Assembly (NCBI RefSeq): GCF_008642295.1
Contig: NZ_CP029190.1
Span: 7,051,501 to 7,115,500, forward strand
Direction: 5' to 3'
Origin: Streptomyces venezuelae
Lineage (GTDB): Bacteria; Actinomycetota; Actinomycetes; Streptomycetales; Streptomycetaceae
Length of the DNA: 64,000 nucleotides
Below, one piece after another: positions 1 through 8,168 of this stretch (its first letter is position 1; the number at the start of each line of letters is the position of its first letter). The translations under genes and the position numbers were made by a program. Below the pieces are notes generated by a model. It searched no databases, had not been told where the DNA came from, and was given only the letters and a program-made list of their open reading frames with translations.

Positions 1-157
1 TCATGCCGCCGGTGTACACGGAGGACGAGGACCAGGCGGCCGTACAGGCGGCGGCTGCGGCGGAGTTCGCCGGGAGGACGACGGACAGGCCGGCGACCGC
101 TGCACCGGTGGCGGCCAGGGCGAGGGCGCGGCGGCGTAGTGCGCGTACGCGTATCAC
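1..157 (-). CDS. secreted chitin-binding/chitinase-type protein, N-terminal fragment
   Basis: Only the first 52 codons are in the window. The GTG start at 157 follows an AAGGAG Shine-Dalgarno at 170-165 with a 7-base spacer. The product opens with an arginine-rich n-region and an alanine/leucine/valine core, then AAAAA just before the mature start: a Sec-type signal peptide of about 37-40 residues. The mature end has Cys, Trp and a WSSSSVYTGGM stretch, which resembles the start of family 5/12 carbohydrate-binding modules found at the N-terminus of Streptomyces chitinases. The promoter region carries two DasR/chitinase-type 12-bp elements (223-250), which supports a chitinolytic role. The catalytic part lies outside the window, so the enzyme family (GH18, GH19 or other) cannot be told. 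Confidence 0.7.
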   Translation of the reverse strand, partial: MIRVRALRRRALALAATGAAVAGLSVVLPANSAAAAACTAAWSSSSVYTGGM

Positions 158-222
158 GTAACAGCTCCTTGGGTGGGGGGAGTTGCCGTGGGGGCGGCAA
201 CGTCTCCCCACTCAAGCGAGAA

Positions 223-250
223 TGGTCTGAACCTGTCAAGGTCCAGACCA
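223..250 (-). promoter_or_regulatory. pair of DasR/chitinase-type 12-bp elements around a TTGACA -35
   Basis: TGGTCTGAACCT lies on the plus strand at 223-234 and TGGTCTGGACCT on the minus strand at 250-239, an 11/12 match in inverted orientation. Between them, on the minus strand at 239-234, is TTGACA, a good -35 for the secreted protein starting at 157. Streptomyces chitinase promoters are known for 12-bp repeats of the form TGGTCCAGACCT over the promoter, and the DasR site consensus contains TGGTCTAGACCA. Regulation by N-acetylglucosamine/chitin via DasR is inferred. Confidence 0.65.
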
Positions 251-288
251 ATCCTGACGCGATGTCATGCCACCGTGACGTCCCTGCG

Positions 289-951
289 CTACGCCGTGCC
301 GAACGGGCTCCCGTCGAGCCGGCGGAGCAGTTCGGCCGGGTCCCGGTACACGGTCCCGGCTCCGGCCGCCTCGAGATCGGCCTGCGGAATACCGCCGCTG
401 AGCAGGCCCACGCAGGTGACCCCGGCCCGGGTGCCCGCCTTCATGTCCCACACCGTGTCCCCGACGAACACGGCGCCGGCCGCGGGCGCACCGGCCAGCT
501 CGAGGGCGTGCAGCACCGGCTCAGGGGCCGGTTTCCCCTCGCTCACGTCATCGGCGCTGGCCGTCGCGGTGATGGCCTCGTCGGCGTCGATGGCCTTCCG
601 CAGGGCCGCCAGCTCCGCTTCCCCCGCGGAGGTGACGAGCACGACCCGCCAGCCCCGCCGGTCCAGTTCGCGCAGCAGTGCGCCGGCCGAGTCCAGGGCC
701 GGCAGCCGGTCGAAATACGCGCCGTAGAGGACGTCGTGCGCGGTGCTCAGCCGGTCGTCCCCGCCGGTGTCGCGGTCGTCGCCGAGCAGATGGGCGAGCA
801 GATCCGCCCCGGGCAGGCCGATCGCCCGGTGGATGTCGTGCATCGCCACCTTGTGGCCGGCCTGGCGGAACGCTTCCCACCAGCATGTGACGTGCAGGTG
901 ATTGGTGTCGGCGAGGGTCCCGTCGACATCGAAGAGCGCGGCCCGGTTCAT
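289..951 (-). CDS. HAD-family hydrolase, phosphoglycolate phosphatase-like
   Basis: This 220-residue protein has the full HAD set: motif I DVDGT with nucleophile D8 and D10, motif II around T107-S108, motif III K140 (in SEGKP) and motif IV GDTVWDM with D165 and D169. An alpha-helical cap sits between motifs I and II, as in the PGP/beta-phosphoglucomutase group (subfamily I). It should be a cytosolic phosphatase for small phosphorylated metabolites; the substrate cannot be told. The ATG at 951 was chosen because GGGAGG lies 5 bases upstream and the product begins directly with the conserved MNRAALFDVDGT. A much longer in-frame extension upstream is antisense to the next gene and is not coding. 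Confidence 0.85.
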   Translation of the reverse strand: MNRAALFDVDGTLADTNHLHVTCWWEAFRQAGHKVAMHDIHRAIGLPGADLLAHLLGDDRDTGGDDRLSTAHDVLYGAYFDRLPALDSAGALLRELDRRGWRVVLVTSAGEAELAALRKAIDADEAITATASADDVSEGKPAPEPVLHALELAGAPAAGAVFVGDTVWDMKAGTRAGVTCVGLLSGGIPQADLEAAGAGTVYRDPAELLRRLDGSPFGTA

Positions 952-1320
952 GTCTGCCTCCCGGCTTCGATGCCGACGATGTACAGGCGGCCGGTACGGG
1001 CGCCCCCGCCGCGGACAGCAGTCCCCCGGCCCGCAGGGCCGGCAGCACGACGGCGGTGATCGGACGCATGACCCGAGCATGCACCGTCGCCCGCCGCCGA
1101 CCGGCCGACGGCGCCGGCGACACGCCGGACGACGGCGTTCCGCCGCCCCGCCCCCGCCCCGCCGCCGCCCCGCCCCCTTCCCGCCCCCTTCCCGCCGCCG
1201 TCGGATCCTCCGAAGCGCCGGCCGGGACGGATGAGGCGGCGCGGGCGGGGTATCCGCCTCCTGCCCAGCCGACGCAGCGCAGGCCGGCACCCGGCTGCCG
1301 TCCCCCGAGAGGAGCCCCGG
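952..1320. other. divergent intergenic region with a C-rich/G-rich tract
   Basis: This 369-bp gap separates two divergent genes, so it should hold both promoters, but I could not pick convincing -35/-10 boxes. Positions about 1137-1203 are almost only C with a few G and T on the plus strand. The minus strand therefore has many runs of three to five G separated by one to three bases, a pattern able to form G-quadruplexes. No small gene is supported here. Confidence 0.5.
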
Positions 1321-2478
1321 ATGGCCCTGACCGCTCCCCAGCGGGGAGCCGTGGAGCAGGCCCTCACCCGGCCCGCCACCCCACAGCTCACCATGGGTGT
1401 GGAGGAAGAGTTCCTGTTGGTGGACCGCCGCAGCCGCGCCCCGGCCGGCCGTGCACCCCGCGTCATCGACGCCGCCCGGCCGCTGCTCGGCATGCAGGTG
1501 CAGCGGGAGTTCTTCACCGTCCAGGTGGAAGCCTGTACCGCCCCGACCGCCAGCCTCACCGCGATACGGGAGGAGCTGGCCCGCAACCGGGCCGTGCTCC
1601 GCGCCGCCGCGGCCGGTGAGGACTGTCTCCTCGTCGCCTCGGGAACGGCCGTGATCCCATCGGACGGCCCCCTGACCGTCACCGAGGGTGCCCGCTACCA
1701 GCGCATGAGCACCCGCTACGCCGCCGTCCTCGGCGCCCGCGACCGGGTGGTGTGCGGCTGCCACGTCCACATCGGCGTCACCTGCCGCGCCCAGGCCCTG
1801 GCCCTCGCCAACCACCTCCGGCCCTGGCTGCCCGTGCTCCAGTCCATCGCCGCCAACTCGCCGTACAGCCGGGGGAGGGACACGGGGTACGCGAGCCGGC
1901 GGGCCGTCGATCATGCCCGCTGGCCGACCGTGGGTCCGGCCCCCGTTCTGGACGAGGACTCCTACGAACGCCTCGCGAACGCCCTCGTCCGCGGCGGAAC
2001 GCTGCTCGACCGGGCGATGATCTACTGGTACGCCCGGCCCTCCGAGCACGTACCGACGGTGGAGATCCGGGTCGCCGACAGCAACGCCGACATCGAAGTG
2101 ACCGTATTGCTGGCGGCCCTGGTCCGGGGCCTGGCCACGGCCCTGCTCCCGGAGGCCGACCGGGGCGGCCCGCCGCCGGTTCCGCCGTGCGAGCTGCTGT
2201 GCGCGGCCCACCGGCAGGCGGCCCGGCACGGGCTGGAAGGCGCCGGCCTGGACCTGGCCACCGGCCTGCACGTGCCCGCCTGGCATCTGGTCGACCGGCT
2301 CCTTGTCCGGGCGGCACCGGGCCTGGAGGCGGCCGGCGACCTCGCCCGCGTCGCCGGACTCCTCGACCGGCTCCGCACCACCGGCACCGGCGCGGCCCGC
2401 CAGCGCGAGGCGTTCCGGCGCCACGGCCGGCTGTCCGACGTGGTGGACGGCCTCGCGAGGACCACGGCCGCCGCCTGA
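1321..2478 (+). CDS. carboxylate-amine ligase, YbdK/GCS2 (glutamate-cysteine ligase 2) family
   Basis: This 385-residue protein has the family signature MGVEEEF at residues 25-31, which supplies Mg/ATP ligands. It continues with the conserved GCHVHIGV, SPYSRGRDTGYASRR and EIRVADSN segments of the GCS2 fold. Family members make gamma-glutamyl or related amide bonds using ATP; YbdK has weak glutamate-cysteine ligase activity in vitro. Streptomycetes use mycothiol rather than glutathione and carry several paralogues whose substrates are unknown. The ATG at 1321 follows GAGAGGAG with good spacing. The gene stands alone. Confidence 0.85.
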   Translation: MALTAPQRGAVEQALTRPATPQLTMGVEEEFLLVDRRSRAPAGRAPRVIDAARPLLGMQVQREFFTVQVEACTAPTASLTAIREELARNRAVLRAAAAGEDCLLVASGTAVIPSDGPLTVTEGARYQRMSTRYAAVLGARDRVVCGCHVHIGVTCRAQALALANHLRPWLPVLQSIAANSPYSRGRDTGYASRRAVDHARWPTVGPAPVLDEDSYERLANALVRGGTLLDRAMIYWYARPSEHVPTVEIRVADSNADIEVTVLLAALVRGLATALLPEADRGGPPPVPPCELLCAAHRQAARHGLEGAGLDLATGLHVPAWHLVDRLLVRAAPGLEAAGDLARVAGLLDRLRTTGTGAARQREAFRRHGRLSDVVDGLARTTAAA

Positions 2479-2570
2479 CGCGGTCCGCCCCGCCCGCCCC
2501 GCGGCAGCCCGCTCGGCCCGGCTCAGCCCGCCCGGCCCGGCCAGCGGCAGGCGGTGGCCCATGGTGTTCC

Positions 2571-3251
2571 ATGGCCCCCATGAGCACTGACGGCACCCGC
2601 GACTTCCACGAGACCCTGCACTCCCTGCGCGTGTGGGACACCGAGCTCCCCGCCTTCGACACCGCCGCGGCCCCCGCCGAGCCGCTGCCGCTGTTCCGGG
2701 AATGGTTCGTCCACGCCGCCCGGGCCGGACAGACCGAGCCGCACACCATGGGCCTGGCCACCGCGGATGCCGAGGGGCGGCCCGACGTACGCATCCTGAT
2801 GCTGCACGACGCCGACGAGCGCGGCTGGCACTTCGCCTCGCACTCCACCAGCACCAAGGGCCGCCAGCTCGCGGACCGCCCCGATGCCGCCCTCCTCTTC
2901 TACTGGCCCGCCGTCGGCCGGCAGGTGCGCATCCGGGGACGGGTGTCCGCCGCCGGCCCCGAGGAGAGCCGGGCCGACCTGGCCGTCCGCACCCGCGGGG
3001 CGCTCGCGGCGGCCCTCACCGGGCGCCAGAGCGAAGTGCTCGGCTCTGCCGAGGAGCTGGAGCGGGCTTCGGTCGCCGCCTGGGAGCGGGCCGGCACCGA
3101 GCCGGACGCCCCCGCACCCACCTGGACGCGGTACGTCCTCCAGGCCGCCGAGGCCGAGTTCTTCCAGGGCGCCGCCACCCGCCGCCACGTCCGCCTCCGC
3201 TACCGCCGGACCCCCGCCGGCACCTGGACCCGCGACCTCCTGTGGCCGTGA
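2571..3251 (+). CDS. pyridoxamine 5'-phosphate oxidase (PdxH/PhzG-like) family protein
   Basis: The 226-residue product has the PdxH layout: an N-terminal helix, a split-barrel FMN-binding core (TMGLATADAEGRPDVRILML, then STKGRQL and ALLFYWPAVGRQVRIRG) and a C-terminal dimerisation segment ending in EFFQGAATRRHVRLRYRR, which parallels the EFWQGGEHRLHDR end of PdxH. It probably oxidises a pyridoxine-type or other substrate with FMN. The sequence is divergent enough that a PhzG-like or unknown substrate is possible, and it may be a second copy of the vitamin B6 salvage enzyme. ATGs at 2571 and 2580 are both possible; no clear Shine-Dalgarno decides. Confidence 0.75.
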   Translation: MAPMSTDGTRDFHETLHSLRVWDTELPAFDTAAAPAEPLPLFREWFVHAARAGQTEPHTMGLATADAEGRPDVRILMLHDADERGWHFASHSTSTKGRQLADRPDAALLFYWPAVGRQVRIRGRVSAAGPEESRADLAVRTRGALAAALTGRQSEVLGSAEELERASVAAWERAGTEPDAPAPTWTRYVLQAAEAEFFQGAATRRHVRLRYRRTPAGTWTRDLLWP

Positions 3252-3276
3252 CCCGCCCGGAGGGCTGCCGGCGCGG

Positions 3277-4017
3277 CTAGCGCCGCGTGGTGGTGTGGGG
3301 CAGGGAGAGCGAGCCGACCCGGCTGTCGCTGTCGGTGTCCACCAGGGTCACCATCAGCGGCGTGCTCCCGGTGGCACCGGTGGCGAGCGCGCGCAGCCGG
3401 AACCGTTCGGTGCGTACGGCGTCCCGGGCGAGCGGAGTGCCGCCCTGGAGCACTGCGGCCGGCAGGACGTCGTTGGCGATGCGGAGGGGGACCGTACGCC
3501 AGGCACCGGTGGCGGGGTCCCTGCGCTCCAGGAGGAATTCGTCCCCCGAGGCGGGCACATCGCCCGCCCGGCCCAGCAGGATCTCCATCTGGAAGGCGAG
3601 CAGCAGGTGCCCGTACGCCCGGGTGTTGCCGTTGCGCAGGGTGATGCCGAACTCCTGGGCGGGGCCGCCGCGGACCAGGGAGAGCTGCCCGCCGGGGGCC
3701 GACACCGACAGGGCGAGCCGGGTCGCGGGCGCGGGTGCCGGCGCCTTCGGAGTGACCAGGCTCGGGGACGGGGCCGCCGGCTTCGGCTGCGCGGCCACGG
3801 GCGACGGCGCCGCGGACGAGGGCACCGCCGTGGCCGTAGCCGTGGCCGTGGCCGTAGCCGTGGCCGCAGCTGCGCCGGACAGCGCGGTGGCGGAGGCAGG
3901 AGCAGAGGGGGAGGCGGGGCTCGGGGAGCCGCCCGCCTGCGGGGCACAGCCGGCGAGCGCGGCGACGGCCAGGAGGGCGGTCAGCGCGGGGAAGGCGGGG
4001 AATCGTCTGGCGGGCAT
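3277..4017 (-). CDS. putative lipoprotein with Ala-Thr repeat linker
   Basis: This 246-residue protein starts with a signal peptide ending in the lipobox LAGC, so it should be processed at the Cys and lipid-anchored outside the membrane. A low-complexity linker of Ser, Ala, Pro and alternating Ala-Thr follows, encoded by hexamers GCCGTG/GCCGTA at 3827-3868. The C-terminal 140 residues form an apparently beta-rich domain with no catalytic motif I recognise. The function is unknown; it may bind a ligand at the cell surface. It is convergent with the PdxH-like gene, 25 bases from its stop. Confidence 0.7.
   Translation of the reverse strand: MPARRFPAFPALTALLAVAALAGCAPQAGGSPSPASPSAPASATALSGAAAATATATATATATAVPSSAAPSPVAAQPKPAAPSPSLVTPKAPAPAPATRLALSVSAPGGQLSLVRGGPAQEFGITLRNGNTRAYGHLLLAFQMEILLGRAGDVPASGDEFLLERRDPATGAWRTVPLRIANDVLPAAVLQGGTPLARDAVRTERFRLRALATGATGSTPLMVTLVDTDSDSRVGSLSLPHTTTRR
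3827..3868. repeat. hexamer repeat (GCCGTG/GCCGTA) in lipoprotein linker
   Basis: Seven consecutive 6-bp units follow the pattern GCCGTR, the last degenerate (GCCGCA). They encode the alternating Ala-Thr stretch of the lipoprotein linker. The unit is a multiple of three, so slippage would change linker length without a frameshift. Confidence 0.8.
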
Positions 4018-4235
4018 GGCGCAGAACCGTACCGGCAGCAGGACCGCAGGTCAGGCCCGGAACGATAACGCTTCGGCCCCGATACCGTACGCGGCCTTGC
4101 GGCCCCGGTGGCTCCGCCGGTCCGTCTGACGGCGCGCAGGCTCGTGGTGCGGGGGGCCGCCTTGACCTCAGCCGTGACCGGCGCATCGCGTGATCGTTTG
4201 GGTGGCTGGCGGAGATCGTCCAGACACGAAGGCGA

Positions 4236-7200
4236 GTGGTCGGGGTGCGGGTTGCGCGCAGGACGGTTCTACAGGCGGCCTCGGCCGGTGCCCTGGCGGC
4301 CCTGCTCGGCCGGCCCCCGGCGATGGCCGAAGGCTCCGGCCCGCAGCCGGCCGAAGACCTGGTGAGCCTGCGGTTCACCCGGGCCACCAATGGCGCGGCG
4401 ACCGCCACCGCCACCGGGGACCGGTTCGTCGCCGAGGTGCAGAACATCCTCTGGTCACTGCCCCCGGACGGCTCGCCCGCCACCCCGCTCACCCCGCCCG
4501 ACCTGGAGCCCGGCCGTCCGGTGTTCTCCCCGGACGGCCGCCGGGTCGCGATGTCCGCCTACCGCGGCGGCGCCTTCCACATCTGGGTGATGGACGCGGA
4601 CGGCACCGGTCTGCGCAGGCTCACCGACGGCCCCTTCGACCACCGCGCCCCCGCCTGGTCGCCCGACGGGCGCCGGCTCGCCTTCTGCTCCGAGCGCGGC
4701 GGAGATCCGGTGGCCGGCAGCCCGTACCGGATCTGGACCGTCCCCCTCACCGGCGGGCCCCCACGGCGGCTGACCGGCCTGCCCGGCCAGAACGGCCCCG
4801 GGCAGAGCGGCGAGTGGGAGGACTACGACCCGGTCTGGTCCCCGGACGGCTCCCGGGTGTGGTTCGTCCGAGGCACTTTCATCCCGGGCCCGGACACCCT
4901 CACCGCCCGGACCCTGGTCTCCGTCCCCGCCGACCCGGCCGGCCGCGCCGATGCCACCGGGCCCGTACGCACCGTACGCACCGAACACACCGCCACCGCC
5001 GGCCGGCTGCTCTGTCCGGCGCTCTCCCCGGCCGGCCGGACCGCCTGGCTGTCCGCCGCCCCCGGTCCCCGCAAGGCCGAGAGCCTGACCCTGGTCGTCG
5101 ACGGCCGCCCGGTCGCCCTCGACGGGGACCTCGCCCCCGCACCGCCGCGCTGGATCGGCGACGACCGGCTGCTGATCACCCTGGACGGCCGGTTCCGGGT
5201 GATCCGCCCGCACCGGGACGCGACCGGCCGCGAAATCCCCCTCGACGCCACCCTGTCCGTACCCCGCCCCCGCTACCGGCCCAAGGAGTACGTCCTCGAA
5301 GCGGAACGCAGCCGCCCGGTCCGTGGCATCCACCAGCCCGCCCTCTCGCCCGACGGCCGCAGCATCGCCTTCGCCGCGCTCAACGCGCTCTGGATCGCCC
5401 CGGTCACCCGGGGAGCCGGGGGAGCCCCGCGGAAGATCGTCCAGGCCCCCGCCACCGCCTACCTCCAGGGACCGGTGTGGACCCCGGACGGCCGGGCCCT
5501 CCTCTACACCGACGACCGCGACGGGCTGAACGCCGTACGCCGCACAGAACTGTCCGGCACGGGCACGGCTGCGGGCACCGGCTTCGGCACCGGCCGGGAC
5601 AGCGTCCTCGCCCCGGGCGGTCGCGTCCACGGGGTCCTCTCACCCGACGGCACCCGCCTCGCCGCCCTCGACCTCACCGGCCGTCTGACGGTCCGCGACC
5701 TCGCCACCGGTACCGAAACCCCCCTGGTCCCGGCCCTCGGCGGCGGCGGCCTGCCCGGCCCGCCCAGCTGGTCCCCCGACGGCCGCCACCTCGCCCTCTG
5801 CGACCGCAACCGGCTCAGCCGCCGCTTCCGCGAAGGCCACAACCTCACCCGGATCGTCGACACCGCCACCGGCGCCGCCCGCCTCCACGCCCTGGCCCCG
5901 CACACCTCCCTCTCCGACCGCTACGCCTCCGGCCCCGTCTGGTCCCCCGACGGCCGCTTCCTCGCCTGTATCGCCGAATCGGCCCTCTGGCTGCTCCCGG
6001 TCACCCCCGACGGCACCCCGGCCGGCCCGGCCCGCCGCCTCACCGACGAGCCCGCCGATCACCCCTCCTGGTCCGGGGATTCGCGCACCCTCCTCTACCA
6101 GTCCTGCGCCCGGCTGCGCCTGCTCACCCTCGACCCCGACGGGGCACCGGCCGCCGCCCCCCGCACCGTCCCGGTCTCCCTGACCTACCGCCGGCCCGCC
6201 CCCGTCGACACGGTCGTGCACGCCGGACTGCTGTGGGACGCCACCGGCTCAGCGCCCCGCGCCGATGTGGACATCCTCATCAGCGGCGGCCGGATCACCG
6301 CCGTGGAACCCCACCGGCGGGGCCGCCGCGCCACCCGCACCGTCGACGCCTCCACCGGCACGGTCCTGCCGGGCCTGTGGGACTCCCACATCCACCCGTA
6401 CACGGACACCTACGGAGCCCGCCAGGGCGCCCTGCACCTCGCGTACGGCATCACCACCGCGGTCTCCCTCGGCGGCTCCGGCTACGAACAGGCCCGGCTG
6501 CGCGAGGACATCCGCTCCGGCCGGCTGGCCGGACCCCGCCTGCTGGCCGGCGGCGAGCTCCTCGACGGCTCCCGCGTCGCCTACAGCATGGGACGCGCCC
6601 ACCGGACCCGGGAGGGCTTCGCCCGCTCCCTGGCCCGGGCCGTCGCACTGGACTGGGACTTCGTCAAGACGTACGTCCGCGCGCCCTACGCCGACATGGC
6701 CGAGGCCGCCCGCTTCGCCCACGACCGGCTGGGCGTCCCGGCCGGCTCCCACCTGTGCAGCCACGGCATCCAGGCGGGCCAGGACCTGACCACCCATCTG
6801 GTGGCCACCGAACGCGCCGAGTCCGGCCACGGAGCCACCCCGTCCGGCCACACGTACCAGGACACCGTCGAGGTGTACACGCGCGGCCGGTTCGACCTGG
6901 TCGCCACCCCCTTCACGGCCCTGCCGCTGCTCGGCGCCGACCCGGCAGCCGCCGCCGACCCCCGGGTCACGGGCCTGATGCCGCCCTGGGACGTGGCGGC
7001 CGTACGGACCGCCGCGGCCCGCCCGCCGACGGCCGAGCAGGAAGCCGCCCTCGAACGTGAGGTCGCCGTCTACCGGCGCGTCCTCGCGGACGGGGGCCGC
7101 CTCGCCCTCGGCACCGACGCCCCGCTCACCCCCGTCGGCCTCCACCTCCACCTGTCCCTGCGCGCGCTGCACCGGTACGGGATGACACCGGCCGAGGCCC

Positions 7201-7520
7201 TCACCACCGTCACCCGCACCCCGGCCCGTGTCTTCGGCGTGGCGGACCGGCTCGGCACGGTCGAGCCAGGCAAGATCGCCGATCTCACCGTCGTCGACGG
7301 CGACCCCTTCACCGATTTCGCCGACCTGATCCGGGTACGGGCGGCCCTGCGCGGCGGAACCCTGACGGAACGCCGGGCCCCGGAACGCGCCCGCACCGCG
7401 CCCCGTCCACCCGCCGCACCCGAGGACGGCTGGGAAGGGGTCCTGCACCAGATGCTCCGCGACAGCTGCTGCACCGGCCACCCGGACGGGCCCCCGGATC
7501 CCGCTGTTCCATACCGGTGA
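4236..7520 (+). CDS. Tat-exported TolB-like beta-propeller fused to amidohydrolase
   Basis: This is a 1094-residue protein. Residues 1-33 form a Tat-type signal (RRTVLQAASAGALAALL then AMA). Residues about 50-640 hold many SPDG-containing blades of the WD40-like/TolB propeller (PD40) type. Residues about 650-1070 are an amidohydrolase with the DSHIHP metal motif (H718 and H720 counted from 4236), the later GTDAPLTPVG Asp and the usual closing VEPGKIADLTVVDGDP. Such proteins are predicted to hydrolyse cyclic amides or peptides outside the cell; the substrate is unknown. GTG starts at 4236 and 4245 are both possible: AAGG at 4229 is 3 bases from the first and 12 from the second. It is divergent from the lipoprotein gene. 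Confidence 0.82.
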   Translation: MVGVRVARRTVLQAASAGALAALLGRPPAMAEGSGPQPAEDLVSLRFTRATNGAATATATGDRFVAEVQNILWSLPPDGSPATPLTPPDLEPGRPVFSPDGRRVAMSAYRGGAFHIWVMDADGTGLRRLTDGPFDHRAPAWSPDGRRLAFCSERGGDPVAGSPYRIWTVPLTGGPPRRLTGLPGQNGPGQSGEWEDYDPVWSPDGSRVWFVRGTFIPGPDTLTARTLVSVPADPAGRADATGPVRTVRTEHTATAGRLLCPALSPAGRTAWLSAAPGPRKAESLTLVVDGRPVALDGDLAPAPPRWIGDDRLLITLDGRFRVIRPHRDATGREIPLDATLSVPRPRYRPKEYVLEAERSRPVRGIHQPALSPDGRSIAFAALNALWIAPVTRGAGGAPRKIVQAPATAYLQGPVWTPDGRALLYTDDRDGLNAVRRTELSGTGTAAGTGFGTGRDSVLAPGGRVHGVLSPDGTRLAALDLTGRLTVRDLATGTETPLVPALGGGGLPGPPSWSPDGRHLALCDRNRLSRRFREGHNLTRIVDTATGAARLHALAPHTSLSDRYASGPVWSPDGRFLACIAESALWLLPVTPDGTPAGPARRLTDEPADHPSWSGDSRTLLYQSCARLRLLTLDPDGAPAAAPRTVPVSLTYRRPAPVDTVVHAGLLWDATGSAPRADVDILISGGRITAVEPHRRGRRATRTVDASTGTVLPGLWDSHIHPYTDTYGARQGALHLAYGITTAVSLGGSGYEQARLREDIRSGRLAGPRLLAGGELLDGSRVAYSMGRAHRTREGFARSLARAVALDWDFVKTYVRAPYADMAEAARFAHDRLGVPAGSHLCSHGIQAGQDLTTHLVATERAESGHGATPSGHTYQDTVEVYTRGRFDLVATPFTALPLLGADPAAAADPRVTGLMPPWDVAAVRTAAARPPTAEQEAALEREVAVYRRVLADGGRLALGTDAPLTPVGLHLHLSLRALHRYGMTPAEALTTVTRTPARVFGVADRLGTVEPGKIADLTVVDGDPFTDFADLIRVRAALRGGTLTERRAPERARTAPRPPAAPEDGWEGVLHQMLRDSCCTGHPDGPPDPAVPYR

Positions 7521-7526
7521 AGCCGG

Positions 7527-7547
7527 GTACCGGCAGCACCCCGGTAC
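7527..7547 (+). terminator. short hairpin after the propeller-amidohydrolase gene
   Basis: GTACCGG (7527-7533) pairs perfectly with CCGGTAC (7541-7547) across a 7-base loop, six bases after the stop at 7520. There is no T-run, as is usual for streptomycete hairpins, so terminator function is only probable. Confidence 0.4.
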
Positions 7548-7626
7548 GGGGCGCCGCTGCCCTGCCCTCCCGCGCCCGGGACATCATGGGGCCGAGGCTA
7601 CGCGCGGACGGAACGGGGCACGCGGA

Positions 7627-8136
7627 ATGAAGGCGACCGAGGTACTGGCCGACGCGTTCGGGCGCATCCGGGAGGCCGTCCACGACGTGGTCGAGAACCT
7701 CTCCGAGGAGGAACTCCACGCCCGTACCGGCCCGGAGGCCAATTCGATCGCCTGGCTGGTGTGGCACCTGACCCGGATCCAGGACGACCACATCGCCGAC
7801 GCCGCCGGCGAGGAGCAGCTGTGGCAGGCCGCGGGCTGGCGGGAGCGCTTCGGCCTGCCCTTCCCCGCAGCCGCGACCGGATACGGACACACCCCGCAGG
7901 AGGCCGCCTCGGTCCGCGTGGACTCCGGCGACATCCTGCTGGGCTACCTGGACGCGGTGCACGACCGTACGACGGCCTTCGTCCGCGGGCTCGCCGCCGC
8001 CGACCTCGACCGGGTGGTCGACGAGCGCTGGGACCCGCCGGTCACCCTGGGCGTCCGGCTCGTCAGCGTGGTGGCCGACGACCTTCAGCACGCCGGGCAG
8101 GCGGCCTTCGTCCGGGGCGTGCTCCGGAGCCGCTGA
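7627..8136 (+). CDS. DinB-superfamily (DUF664-like) protein
   Basis: This 169-residue all-helical protein has the DinB four-helix-bundle pattern. The metal-binding histidines appear as WHLTRIQDDHIAD in the second helix and DDLQHAGQAAFVRG near the end, matching the H...HxxxH arrangement of the family. Actinobacterial relatives include mycothiol-dependent transferases and maleylpyruvate isomerases, so a thiol-dependent detoxification role is plausible but unproven. The upstream Shine-Dalgarno is weak (ACGCGGA next to the ATG). It is convergent with the arylamine N-acetyltransferase gene. Confidence 0.75.
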   Translation: MKATEVLADAFGRIREAVHDVVENLSEEELHARTGPEANSIAWLVWHLTRIQDDHIADAAGEEQLWQAAGWRERFGLPFPAAATGYGHTPQEAASVRVDSGDILLGYLDAVHDRTTAFVRGLAAADLDRVVDERWDPPVTLGVRLVSVVADDLQHAGQAAFVRGVLRSR

Positions 8137-8168
8137 CCCGGCGCACGCCCACGGCCCGCGGCCCGCGG

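Noticed and set aside
289..2562. 757-residue reading of the HAD gene on the minus strand
   Set aside because: The upstream 537 residues are antisense to the carboxylate-amine ligase gene. The ATG at 951 has its own Shine-Dalgarno and starts at the HAD motif.
4190..7060. Long plus-strand open frame overlapping the propeller-amidohydrolase
   Set aside because: Its product is a Pro/Arg/Gly-rich low-complexity chain; the alternative frame encodes clear Tat, propeller and amidohydrolase motifs.
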